The translations under genes were made by a program, and so were the position numbers. Of a stretch of DNA of 40,000 nt, positions 32,845 through 40,000 are shown in pieces. Below the pieces are notes generated by a model. The model saw only the letters and a list, made by a program, of their open reading frames with translations, was not told the origin of the DNA and did not search any database. Positions within the stretch are counted from its first letter, which is position 1, and every line of letters begins with the position of its first letter. Origin of the DNA: CAMCHP01 sp036835325. GTDB lineage: Bacteria; Bacteroidota; Bacteroidia; Flavobacteriales_D; Sanyastnellaceae. Location: the NCBI GenBank assembly GCA_036835325.1, contig DAITMF010000031.1, positions 1 through 40,000 of the forward strand. The letters run 5' to 3'.

Positions 32845-33662
32845 TGATTCTTTGATTTGGCAGCGGGCTTGGCATTGGTTTGTTTCGCCACTTCTACGAT
32901 GTTGTCAGGCAGGTGCTGGAAGAAGGTATCTCCCCGCAAGCCGAGGCGCAAACACTCCAACGGAATGATGTCATCGGGGGCAATGTTGCCCAGGTTGACG
33001 TTGGGCCCCATGCTTTTGATGAACCACACTTGTTGGGCTTTCTTGGGAGCTTCCCAGAGAATGTCAGAGCTGGCAACTTTGGCCAAAATTTTGTTGATGA
33101 GCATAACGTGCGCGGTGCCGTTCGGACGGTAGATGCCCACTGTGCCGCTCTCGCGTGCTTCTGCAATAACCTTCCAACTGCCGGCATCGAGTTCTGAACG
33201 CATCATTTTAATCCACTTTTGCGGACTAATCAAGATGCCTTCTTCCTTTGAGCCCACTTCTGAAAGCACGCGGTAGTTTTTTGAAAGGCGCGCGATGACT
33301 TCGCATTTTTCGTCTGAACTCATCACGATGCTCCCGTCAGAAACTTCGATGGTTTCGAGTTTGAATTTGTCAACCAAGCGAAGGTAATCTTCGAGCATTC
33401 CACGCACGTAGAAGGCTTCGAAGAGGGTTCCACCGAAGTACACCATCATGTTGTTTTCATGGTAGCGCTTGACCTTGTCGGCCAGTTTATTGGTCACAAT
33501 TGACGTGCCAAAGCCCAGTTTGAGAAGGTCAATAAGGTGACCCGATGATTCGATGAGGTTTTCAGATTCGCGCAGGCTGAGGCCTTTGTCCATCACCATT
33601 GTTACACCTGCGTTGCGGGGTTTGGTGCCGCGATCGGGCAGGTACGGAAGTTCAAAGTTCAT
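32841..33662 (-). CDS. comA: Phosphosulfolactate synthase-like protein (ComA family)
   Basis: A 273-residue TIM-barrel protein of the ComA family, which adds sulfite to phosphoenolpyruvate to give (R)-2-phospho-3-sulfolactate. Family motifs seen are GVTMVMDKGLS, DLLKLGFGTS, VYFGGTLFEAF, IEVSDGSI, and the LSEVGSKEEG block. In methanogens this starts coenzyme M synthesis; no ComB or ComC partner is in the window, so the end product in this bacterium is open (sulfolactate or a sulfonate precursor are candidates). I chose the ATG at 33662 (MNFELPYLPDRGTKPRNAG); it overlaps the TPR gene by 11 bases. The C-terminal ~20 residues are Ala/Lys rich. Confidence 0.9.
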   Translation of the reverse strand: MNFELPYLPDRGTKPRNAGVTMVMDKGLSLRESENLIESSGHLIDLLKLGFGTSIVTNKLADKVKRYHENNMMVYFGGTLFEAFYVRGMLEDYLRLVDKFKLETIEVSDGSIVMSSDEKCEVIARLSKNYRVLSEVGSKEEGILISPQKWIKMMRSELDAGSWKVIAEARESGTVGIYRPNGTAHVMLINKILAKVASSDILWEAPKKAQQVWFIKSMGPNVNLGNIAPDDIIPLECLRLGLRGDTFFQHLPDNIVEVAKQTNAKPAAKSKNQ

Positions 33663-35079
33663 TCGAGTTGTCTCTGTATAGCTCGAGCAAAAGTACGATG
33701 TGGGGGTCTTCTGCGAGCTCGGGTAAATATTCGAGCAAAGATTGGGAATTTTCGAAGAACTCGGGAAGGAGTGCTTCAAAGCGGAGGTAAGCCTCCTTTC
33801 GTTTTCCCATTCGGTAGAGGGGAACTACCGTTCTGTAGCGCAGGTCAACCGTATCATTCACGAGTTCCAGTGACGCTTCAAGGAGGTCAAAAGCCTCCTG
33901 ATTCATTCCTTGTTGCAAAAAGAGATCGGCGTAGTCGATCCACAATTCAGCATTTTCAGGCTCAAGTTGCCGAACGGCTTCGTACAAACGCAGAGCCTCG
34001 TCAAAGCGTTCGAGCTTCTTGAGTGCAGCGGCGTATAGAAGTTTGTAGTCGGCGTTTTCAGGTTCGATGCTTATCGCCTTGTCAAAGAGGCTGAGTGAAC
34101 CGCGTGTGTTTCCTGACAGGTCAGCAACAACGGCGTGGCCAACCCAAGCATCGGCATATTCGGGCTCCAATTCAATGGCACGGGCATAAAAACTGTTTGC
34201 CAGGTCGTATTCGGCCAAACGCTCGTGGCATTCACCGATGCAGCACCACGTTGAGGCCTGCGGCGGTTCATGGTCGAGCAATTCTTCGTAAACAGCAATG
34301 GCTTCGCGGTATTGTTCAAGCTTCACCAACGCATTGGCTTTGTTGAGAAACGCAGGGGTGAAATCTTCTTGAATTACGAGGCAGAAGTCGTAGGCCCGCA
34401 GCGCTTCTTCATAGTTCTCCATTTTCATGTGGAGGTTGCCGAGGTTGTACCATGCAGGAAACGAGTAGGGCTGCGCTTCAATCAATTCGTTGAAGAAGGC
34501 CACGCTATCGTCCATTTTATCGGCCATGTCATAGCAGTACGCAATTTCGTACAGTGCCATTTCATTTTCGGGATTGGCGTTAATCGCGGCTTTAAGGGTT
34601 TCGATGGCCTTGTCCCAACGGTCAAGGTTTTCGTATTCGAGGGCGAGTTCAATCCACAGTTCGTCGCGCAGTTCTTCGTCGGCGTACTTCATGGCTTCTT
34701 CAAGGTAGAAGATGGCCATTTTATGGTCGTGCAATTGGCTGTAAATATTGGCCAAATTGAGCAGCACCTCTTCGTTTTGCGGTTCAAAACGGAGGAGGTT
34801 CTTCAAGCGTGGTATGGCTTTGCTGAGCTTGCCACTGCTGGCCATCACCTGAGCCTCGCGCAAGAGAAACACCGTGCTTTCCGGGTACATGTTTTTGGCG
34901 TAATTCAGCACGTGCTGTGCTTGCTTCACGCGGTTTCGCTCAAGGTAGTATTCAATGAGGGCTTCGAATTCTTCCGTGTCGAAAAAGTAAGATTCGTCAC
35001 GGGCCACCATGTCTTCAAACCGGCGAACAAGTTGCAGGCGCTCCTGCTCGTCCTGATAGCTCCATTCTTCGTCGTACAT
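33652..35079 (-). CDS. Cytosolic TPR-repeat protein
   Basis: A 475-residue protein built almost wholly of tetratricopeptide repeats, about ten units, with typical runs such as EEVLLNLANIYSQLHDHKMA, ALYEIAYCYDMADKMDDSVA, AWYNLGNLHMKMENYEEALR and ADAWVGHAVVADLSGNTRGS. It is acidic and has no signal peptide or membrane segment, so it is likely a cytosolic protein-protein scaffold. It is the first gene of the operon TPR-comA-rhodanese-DUF368-aroE, with an 11-base overlap into comA. The partner it binds cannot be read from the sequence. Confidence 0.9.
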   Translation of the reverse strand: MYDEEWSYQDEQERLQLVRRFEDMVARDESYFFDTEEFEALIEYYLERNRVKQAQHVLNYAKNMYPESTVFLLREAQVMASSGKLSKAIPRLKNLLRFEPQNEEVLLNLANIYSQLHDHKMAIFYLEEAMKYADEELRDELWIELALEYENLDRWDKAIETLKAAINANPENEMALYEIAYCYDMADKMDDSVAFFNELIEAQPYSFPAWYNLGNLHMKMENYEEALRAYDFCLVIQEDFTPAFLNKANALVKLEQYREAIAVYEELLDHEPPQASTWCCIGECHERLAEYDLANSFYARAIELEPEYADAWVGHAVVADLSGNTRGSLSLFDKAISIEPENADYKLLYAAALKKLERFDEALRLYEAVRQLEPENAELWIDYADLFLQQGMNQEAFDLLEASLELVNDTVDLRYRTVVPLYRMGKRKEAYLRFEALLPEFFENSQSLLEYLPELAEDPHIVLLLELYRDNSNEL

Positions 35080-35105
35080 ACGCCTAATCCAGCTAAGGGG
35101 TTTAC

Positions 35106-35113
35106 CAAATCTA
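35106..35113 (-). promoter_or_regulatory. -7 box of the TPR-aroE operon (TAGATTTG)
   Basis: A perfect TAnnTTTG match on the minus strand, 26 bases before the TPR gene ATG. Confidence 0.6.
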
Positions 35114-35258
35114 AGGGCTTTCCCCCATGTTTTTCGTCGAACCCGCGTTTACTTTTTCACAACCGGATGAACGGATTGTTCATAGTGAACGCAAAGGTCT
35201 GAAGAGTTATTGACAATAAGTGTGCCTTCAGGGCCAATTTCTGCCAAATGCAGCCGAA

Positions 35259-35291
35259 TTGTCAGTACCGGTGCCTCGAAATCTACATTTG
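35259..35291 (+). promoter_or_regulatory. Distal promoter of the FG-GAP gene
   Basis: TTG (35259-35261) and TACATTTG (35284-35291), spaced 22 bases, fit the Bacteroidota -33/-7 pattern. The transcript would have a leader of about 100 bases. Confidence 0.45.
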
Positions 35292-35306
35292 TGCCACCTT
35301 AAATAC

Positions 35307-35353
35307 GGTTTGTACCCGAATGATGGGTGAGAGGTACGGGTGTACAGGCAACC
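35307..35353 (+). other. Candidate structured 5' leader hairpin
   Basis: GGTT-TGTACCC (35307-35317) can pair with GGGTGTACA and AACC (35339-35353) with one bulged T and a 3-base interior loop. It lies downstream of the distal promoter. It matches no riboswitch class I know. Confidence 0.3.
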
Positions 35354-35354
35354 A

Positions 35355-35386
35355 ATTGAAAAGTTTACGTTTTCAATGTACCTTAA
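35355..35386 (+). promoter_or_regulatory. Proximal promoter with embedded inverted repeat
   Basis: TTG (35356-35358) and TACCTTAA (35379-35386) are 20 bases apart, as expected for -33 and -7 boxes. Between them lies a perfect 8-bp inverted repeat, ATTGAAAA (35355-35362) and TTTTCAAT (35370-35377), which could be an operator. Confidence 0.45.
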
Positions 35387-35397
35387 TTAGTATAGTT

Positions 35398-38013
35398 ATG
35401 CGATTGCTTAAGCGCAGCCTGTGCGGTGTTGTTTTCATCTTCGGGCTTGCAAAGGCCCCTGGAGTCTATGCGCAACATTTCACTGATATGGCATTGCCAA
35501 TGGGCGTGTCGCATTCAATGAATTCAAGCGATGGCTTCGGTGCCGGAGTTTCTTTTTTTGATGTGGATGGGGATGGATGGGATGACCTAACATTTGTCGA
35601 TGAAGATCAACCTTTGGCCCTCTATCTGAATACCGGTGACGGCTTTCACTATGTAGAAGGGATGCCTGTAACCGTTGGTTCGGTGCGTCAAGCCATTTGG
35701 GTCGATTACGACAACGATGGCGACAATGACCTCTTTGTATCTTCATCAAGCGCGCAAGCACCCCTTCGTTTGTACCGCAATGATGGTGATTTAACATTTA
35801 CAGATGTGACCATGGTAAGTGGTCTGGCAACGGTCAATCCGGGGAATTACGGTCTTGCTTTTGCCGATTATAATCGCGATGGTTTCCTTGATTTCTACCT
35901 TGCACGCTACAACGCCTTCGGCATACCGATTGATCCGCTGCTGCACAATGCCCTCTACCGAAACAACGGCAACGGAACGTTCACGAATGTTTATGCTGGC
36001 TCAGGTGCGCAAGAAGACCTGGCTCCCTCTTTCATGGGGGCATGGGTCGATTATGACGCCGACGGATGGCCTGATCTCATCGTTATCAATGACAAACCTG
36101 CATGGAACAACAATGCCTTTCGTAACACCGGAGGAAGTTTCGTTCGCGTGACCGAAGAAATCAACATGCAAATGCACGACGACGACCCAATGTCAGCCAC
36201 TTTTGCAGATTTCGATAACGACGGTGACCTCGATTTTTATTCAACCAACACCGGTCACCCGAGCACACGGGCACGGTTAATGGTTAACCAAAACGGTGTG
36301 ACCTTCGCTGATGAAGCGCCTGAAAGGGGCGTCGATTTGCCGGCTTGGTCATGGGGCGCAAGTTTTTTCGATGCCGAGAATGATGGTTTCCTTGATTTAT
36401 TCACTGCAACAGGTTACACCGCCGGGCACTGGGAACCTGAAATCGCCAGTGTGCTCTACCACAACAATGGTGATCACACCTTCGATGCACTCGGTGCGTC
36501 ACACTTTACCGGTAGTTTGGTAGCAGCGAGTTACGGTGTGGCCATAGGCGACGCCAACAATGATGGCTATGCCGATGTAGCCGTGCTCAATGCCGAAGGC
36601 TACAACAGCAACCTCTGGGTCAGTGAAGCCGGGCAAAACAATTTTGTTAAAATCACACTCGAAGGAACTGTCTCAAACCGCATGGCCGTTGGCGCGTGGA
36701 TTCACCTCTACAGCGAAGGCGACCATTTTGTGCACTACACCCGCTGCGGAGAAAACTACTGCGGACAAAACTCACAGCATCACATCTTTGGTTTGGGGCA
36801 GCGTGAAACCATCGATTCACTGAAAGTGTGGTACCCCAGTGGTCATGAAGATCAGTACTTCAACCTGCCAATCAACACCCATCACCAACTCACCGAAGGT
36901 GAAACATTGCCCAACGGGTTGACGTCGACAACTACGGCGATTTGTGGAAATGAAAGCGCTGTGCTAACTCCTGAATACAGCGGAGACGTGCTTTGGTCAA
37001 CGGGTGCTACGGCGCCCATTATAACCGTATCCGAGAGTGGAAATTATTCGTACCAGTACACCACCGATTTGGGCATTCAAATCAAGTCGGATACTGTCAC
37101 CATAGTGGCCGAACTGAGCCCACAGCTGAATATTCTGTTGGTGCATCCTGAATGCGCAAATGGCAACGATGGTCAATTGAATCTTCAGGCCAATCCATCC
37201 ATCCAAACCTTTGAAGTGTTCATTAACGGCGCTGAAGGCGGGCCTGCCAATGGTGGCTTGGCTCCCGGTAACTACGCCATTGAATTGATGTCACAATTTG
37301 GCTGCGTTTACACGTATTCTGCCGAACTGGTCGCTCCACCGGCCATTGAAGCCTTGCTTACAGTCGGCGAAATTGGGTGCTTCGGTGAAACAGTTGAGGC
37401 GACTGCGTTTGCCTTTGGCGGGGTGCCGCCATACACCTTCGAGTGGAGCACGGGCAGCTCATCGCTCATCCCCGCAGGGAACCATTCATTAACTATCAGT
37501 GATGCCAACGGATGTGCTCAAGCATTTGAGTTCAACATGGCATCACCTGATGAAATCGCCATTGAAGCTGTCGAAACCCTTGGGTTTCTGCACATAGGTG
37601 CTTCGGGTGGCGCCCCTCCCTACAGCGTTTCTGGGACAACCCCCGAGGGAGTTGACTTTGAAGGGACATCCGTCGAGCTTGGCGAAGCCGGAAACTTTAG
37701 CATCACAGTCATTGATTCAAACGACTGCTTGGCGAGCACCACCTATGCATACACACCGGTTGGTATTGAGGTTCAAAGCGATTTTGGAGTCGTATGTTAC
37801 CCCAATCCGGTTGTTGATTGGTTAACTGTTGAATTGGGTAACTTAAGTGCAACCGCCTGCACCGTTTATGACGCCTCAGGCCGAATACTCGTTCGGCATG
37901 AGCAGCCTTCGACTACGCAACTCCGCATTGACTTTACAGGGTTTCGTCAAGGCGTTTACCTGCTTGAAGTCGAAGCAGGCAATGCGCGCTACAGAAAAAT
38001 ACTGCTGCACTGA
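35398..38013 (+). CDS. Secreted FG-GAP/UnbV/SprB-like protein with T9SS type A sorting domain
   Basis: An 871-residue protein starting at 35398 (signal peptide RSLCGVVFIFGLAKAPGVYA, cut before QHF); an ORF start 150 bases earlier crosses the promoter. Residues ~30-420 hold seven calcium-binding FG-GAP/VCBS repeats of form DxDxDGxxD: DVDGDGWDD, DYDNDGDND, DYNRDGFLD, DYDADGWPD, DFDNDGDLD, DAENDGFLD, DANNDGYAD, giving an integrin-like propeller. An ASPIC/UnbV domain follows (~425-505; RMAVGAWIHLY, IDSLKVWYPSG). Then come SprB-like repeats (CFGETVEATAFAFGGVPPYT, EWSTGSSSLI). The end is a T9SS type A sorting domain (VVCYPNPVVDW, YDASGRILV, RQGVYLLEV). Probably a calcium-dependent surface or secreted binding protein. 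Confidence 0.9.
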   Translation: MRLLKRSLCGVVFIFGLAKAPGVYAQHFTDMALPMGVSHSMNSSDGFGAGVSFFDVDGDGWDDLTFVDEDQPLALYLNTGDGFHYVEGMPVTVGSVRQAIWVDYDNDGDNDLFVSSSSAQAPLRLYRNDGDLTFTDVTMVSGLATVNPGNYGLAFADYNRDGFLDFYLARYNAFGIPIDPLLHNALYRNNGNGTFTNVYAGSGAQEDLAPSFMGAWVDYDADGWPDLIVINDKPAWNNNAFRNTGGSFVRVTEEINMQMHDDDPMSATFADFDNDGDLDFYSTNTGHPSTRARLMVNQNGVTFADEAPERGVDLPAWSWGASFFDAENDGFLDLFTATGYTAGHWEPEIASVLYHNNGDHTFDALGASHFTGSLVAASYGVAIGDANNDGYADVAVLNAEGYNSNLWVSEAGQNNFVKITLEGTVSNRMAVGAWIHLYSEGDHFVHYTRCGENYCGQNSQHHIFGLGQRETIDSLKVWYPSGHEDQYFNLPINTHHQLTEGETLPNGLTSTTTAICGNESAVLTPEYSGDVLWSTGATAPIITVSESGNYSYQYTTDLGIQIKSDTVTIVAELSPQLNILLVHPECANGNDGQLNLQANPSIQTFEVFINGAEGGPANGGLAPGNYAIELMSQFGCVYTYSAELVAPPAIEALLTVGEIGCFGETVEATAFAFGGVPPYTFEWSTGSSSLIPAGNHSLTISDANGCAQAFEFNMASPDEIAIEAVETLGFLHIGASGGAPPYSVSGTTPEGVDFEGTSVELGEAGNFSITVIDSNDCLASTTYAYTPVGIEVQSDFGVVCYPNPVVDWLTVELGNLSATACTVYDASGRILVRHEQPSTTQLRIDFTGFRQGVYLLEVEAGNARYRKILLH

Positions 38014-38042
38014 CCGCGGTCAGTCACAGGGGAGAGAAAGAG

Positions 38043-38069
38043 AAAGGGGGCCTTGAGCCCCCTTTTTTC
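38043..38069 (+). terminator. Rho-independent terminator between convergent genes
   Basis: AAAGGGGGC (38043-38051), a CTTGA loop and GCCCCCTTT (38057-38065) followed by more T form a strong intrinsic terminator 29 bases after the FG-GAP gene. It could also serve the convergent acyl-CoA dehydrogenase, with a weaker T tract on that strand. Confidence 0.88.
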
Positions 38070-38086
38070 TTCAGTTCAAATTTCGA

Positions 38087-39874
38087 TCAGAACGGATACT
38101 TGTTGGCGGCAATCACACGAGCTGCAACCGAACGACGAATCTCTTTAATGTTCACCGGCTCGGTTTTGGTGAATCGCTTCATGCCCATAAGCATCATACG
38201 CAGTTCATCACCATCACCAAACGATACGAGGGCTTCGCGACCACAGCGGCCTATGATTTCGGCGGCATCGTACGTGAAGGCCTTCATTATCTCAATGTGC
38301 GCAGCAGCGGCGGCTTCGCCATGTTGCGACGCGTACTTTTCAGCGCGTAGCAGAAGCGATTCAGCCGTGTAGGTTTGAATCGTCATGTCGGCGATGTTCA
38401 TTAAAATTTCCTGCTCCTTGGCAAGGGTCATGGCCAACTTCTGCGCAGCGGCGCCGGCAACCATCAGAACGGCTTTTTTGAAGTTCTTAATGTACGCACG
38501 GTATTGGTCGAACACATTGTCAGGTGCATCGCCGAAGTCAGGAATCGACATGAGTTCTCCGGCAACCGCCATGGCAGGCCCCATGAGGTCAAGCTCGCCC
38601 TTCATGGCCTTTTTCAAGATCATGTCAACGGTCAACATGCGGTTGATTTCGTTGGTGCCTTCGAAGATGCGGTTGATGCGCGAATCGCGGTATGAACGCT
38701 CAATGCGCGTTTCAGCGCTGTAGCCCATACCTCCGTGAATCTGAACACCTTCGTCAACTACAAAATCAAGCACTTCAGATCCAATAACCTTCAGCATTGC
38801 GCACTCAGGTGCGTACGAAGCAATGCCTTTGAGTGTGGCTTCACCCTTTGACGTTCCGCTTTCAACGAGGTGGCTGATTTCGTCTTCGATGTTTTGAGTA
38901 GCACGGTAAAGGGCTGACTCAAGTGCGAAAACGCGCACCGCCATTTTGGCGATTTTATCGCGAATGGCCCCGTACTTGGCGATTGAACGACCGAACTGCT
39001 CGCGTTCGTTGGCGTAATTGGCAGAGTCAGTAATCACACCTTTGGCACCTCCGAGTACTCCTCCAGCCAGTTTGATACGGCCAATGTTGAGAATGTTGAC
39101 GGCAATTTTAAAGCCCTGGCCACGCTCGTAAAGTTGGTTTTCAACAGGTACCTGAACGTTGTTGAAGAAGACCTGGCGGGTTGATGAACCTTTGATGCCC
39201 ATTTTCTTCTCTTCCGGATTGAAGCTGATGCCTTCCATGTCGCGGGTGAGAATGAATGCACTCAGGTTTTCGTCGTTATCGATTTTGGCAAAAACGGTGA
39301 ACACGTCGGCAAAACCGGCGTTGGTAATCCACATCTTTTGTCCGCTGATGAGGTAATGCTTTCCGTCTTCGGTGAGTGTTGCGCGTGTTTTACCACTGTT
39401 TGCGTCAGAACCGCTTCCGGGTTCAGTAAGGCAGTAGGCGGCCTTCCACTCGCCAGTAGCGAGTTTTGGAATGTACTTTGCGCGTTGTTCGTCGTTTCCG
39501 TAGTACAGAATGGGCAAGGTGCCAATGCCGGTATGCGCGCCATAGGCTACCGAGAACGAGTGTGCTTCACCGAGGGCTTCGGTGACGAGCATGCTGCTTT
39601 TGAAATCCATACCCATTCCGCCGAGTTCTTCAGGTACGGATATTCCGAGCAGACCGAGCTCGCCTGCCTTGTCGAGCAAAGAAGGCATGAGGCCTTCTTC
39701 CAAACCGTCGATACGGTCAAGGTTGGGCACGATTTCGCTGTTCACAAAGTCGAGGCAGGTTTGCTTCATCATGAGCTGTTCTTCCGTCCATTCTTCAGGA
39801 ATGAACACTTCGTGTGCCGCTACATCGCGGATGAGGAATTCACCTCCTGTAATGGTTTTTTGTGTCGTTGACAT
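38087..39874 (-). CDS. Acyl-CoA dehydrogenase, long-chain type with C-terminal extension
   Basis: This 595-residue flavoenzyme introduces the alpha-beta double bond in fatty acyl-CoA, the first step of beta-oxidation. Signatures are YCLTEPGSGSDANSGKTRA, WITNAGFADVFTVFA, MGIKGSSTRQVFF, GRIKLAGGVLGGAK and the FAD/catalytic run QIHGGMGYSAETRIERSYRD followed by RIFEGTNEINR, where the Glu of FEGT is the expected base. It is ~200 residues longer than the short- and medium-chain enzymes; the extra C-terminal helical domain (~430-595) resembles VLCAD/ACAD9-type proteins. No thiolase or hydratase genes are visible in the window. The 5' flank has no clear -7 box, and a repeat array begins 32 bases upstream. 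Confidence 0.96.
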   Translation of the reverse strand: MSTTQKTITGGEFLIRDVAAHEVFIPEEWTEEQLMMKQTCLDFVNSEIVPNLDRIDGLEEGLMPSLLDKAGELGLLGISVPEELGGMGMDFKSSMLVTEALGEAHSFSVAYGAHTGIGTLPILYYGNDEQRAKYIPKLATGEWKAAYCLTEPGSGSDANSGKTRATLTEDGKHYLISGQKMWITNAGFADVFTVFAKIDNDENLSAFILTRDMEGISFNPEEKKMGIKGSSTRQVFFNNVQVPVENQLYERGQGFKIAVNILNIGRIKLAGGVLGGAKGVITDSANYANEREQFGRSIAKYGAIRDKIAKMAVRVFALESALYRATQNIEDEISHLVESGTSKGEATLKGIASYAPECAMLKVIGSEVLDFVVDEGVQIHGGMGYSAETRIERSYRDSRINRIFEGTNEINRMLTVDMILKKAMKGELDLMGPAMAVAGELMSIPDFGDAPDNVFDQYRAYIKNFKKAVLMVAGAAAQKLAMTLAKEQEILMNIADMTIQTYTAESLLLRAEKYASQHGEAAAAAHIEIMKAFTYDAAEIIGRCGREALVSFGDGDELRMMLMGMKRFTKTEPVNIKEIRRSVAARVIAANKYPF

Positions 39875-39906
39875 GGTAGTGTGTGTTTGTGAGGATGTTT
39901 CTTCTT

Positions 39907-40000
39907 GTTGGATGTTAGACTTGAGACTTCAGATGTTAGATTTCGGACTTCAGATCTCAGAGTCTAAAGTCTAGAGTCTAGTGTCTAAAGTCTAGTGTCT
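39907..40000. repeat. Degenerate heptanucleotide tandem array, cut by the window edge
   Basis: From 39907 to the window end the sequence falls into consecutive 7-base units in one phase: GTTGGAT, GTTAGAC, TTGAGAC at the left and TCTAAAG, TCTAGAG, TCTAGTG, TCTAAAG, TCTAGTG at 39963-39997. There are 13 full units and a partial one. Units become more uniform to the right, so the array probably continues past 40000. It is non-coding. Confidence 0.8.

Larger units (their letters stand above)
35080..35397. other. 318-base divergent control region
   Basis: This gap between two divergent genes holds no convincing gene. It has a minus-strand promoter at 35106-35113, a plus-strand promoter at 35284-35291, a possible structured leader (35307-35353) and a second plus-strand promoter with an 8-bp inverted repeat (35355-35386). 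In 35114-35283 I see nothing recognisable. Confidence 0.6.

Noticed and set aside
34270..35202. 310-codon plus-strand frame rich in Phe and Val
   Set aside because: Antisense shadow of the TPR gene; TPR codons with Glu/Leu give Phe/Lys-rich reverse frames.

Overview
The window is a chromosomal segment of a Bacteroidota bacterium, most likely Flavobacteriales-like. The evidence is type IX secretion (T9SS) sorting domains of both types A and B, lipoproteins with an acidic signal after the lipid-anchored cysteine, TAnnTTTG-type -7 promoter boxes, almost no Shine-Dalgarno sites, and Bacteroidota-typical genes such as the SiaB-like kinase and a PD40/TPR envelope protein. By eye the G+C content is about half, rather high for that order. 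I saw no rRNA, tRNA, insertion sequence, prophage or CRISPR array.

Layout. 1-2.0 kb: a terminator, the decayed C-terminal end of a T9SS protein, and an intact T9SS type A secreted protein. 2.0-4.0 kb: the ribosome-assembly GTPase der, convergent with a TetR regulator. 4.05-10.2 kb: a methionine/SAM block. On the minus strand a SAM-I (S-box) riboswitch leads into a methionine synthase split over two genes (homocysteine module, then folate/B12/activation module), followed by metF; metK is divergent. 10.2-17.5 kb: a BNR propeller protein, a surface lipoprotein, dnaB, a secreted amidotransferase-fold-like protein and an HD phosphohydrolase. 17.5-20.3 kb: a SiaB-like ATPase, a small unknown protein, a WYL regulator and an Hsp20. 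20.4-28.1 kb: murQ with a conserved-looking unknown gene, then a PorE-like TPR/PD40 protein followed by a giant PKD-repeat protein with a T9SS type B signal. 28.1-30.9 kb: a GH2 beta-mannosidase and a small divergent protein. 30.9-35.1 kb: a tightly overlapping five-gene operon (TPR protein, phosphosulfolactate synthase, rhodanese, DUF368/PopT transporter, aroE). 35.1-38.0 kb: a long divergent intergenic region and an FG-GAP/UnbV/SprB-like T9SS protein. 38.1-40 kb: an acyl-CoA dehydrogenase and a degenerate 7-bp tandem repeat running off the window edge.

How the parts fit. The metH-metH-metF operon regenerates methionine from homocysteine with methyl-THF, metK converts it to SAM, and SAM should shut the operon down through the riboswitch. 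The envelope genes (four large secreted proteins, a lipoprotein and a PorE-like protein) point to heavy use of the T9SS. The most suggestive unexplained unit is the ComA-rhodanese pair: one enzyme consumes sulfite and PEP and its translationally coupled neighbour belongs to a family that can release sulfite. Other points for a second look are the heptad array at the right edge, the shared 12-mer upstream of the SiaB and HD genes, and the alternating A-B PKD repeats.
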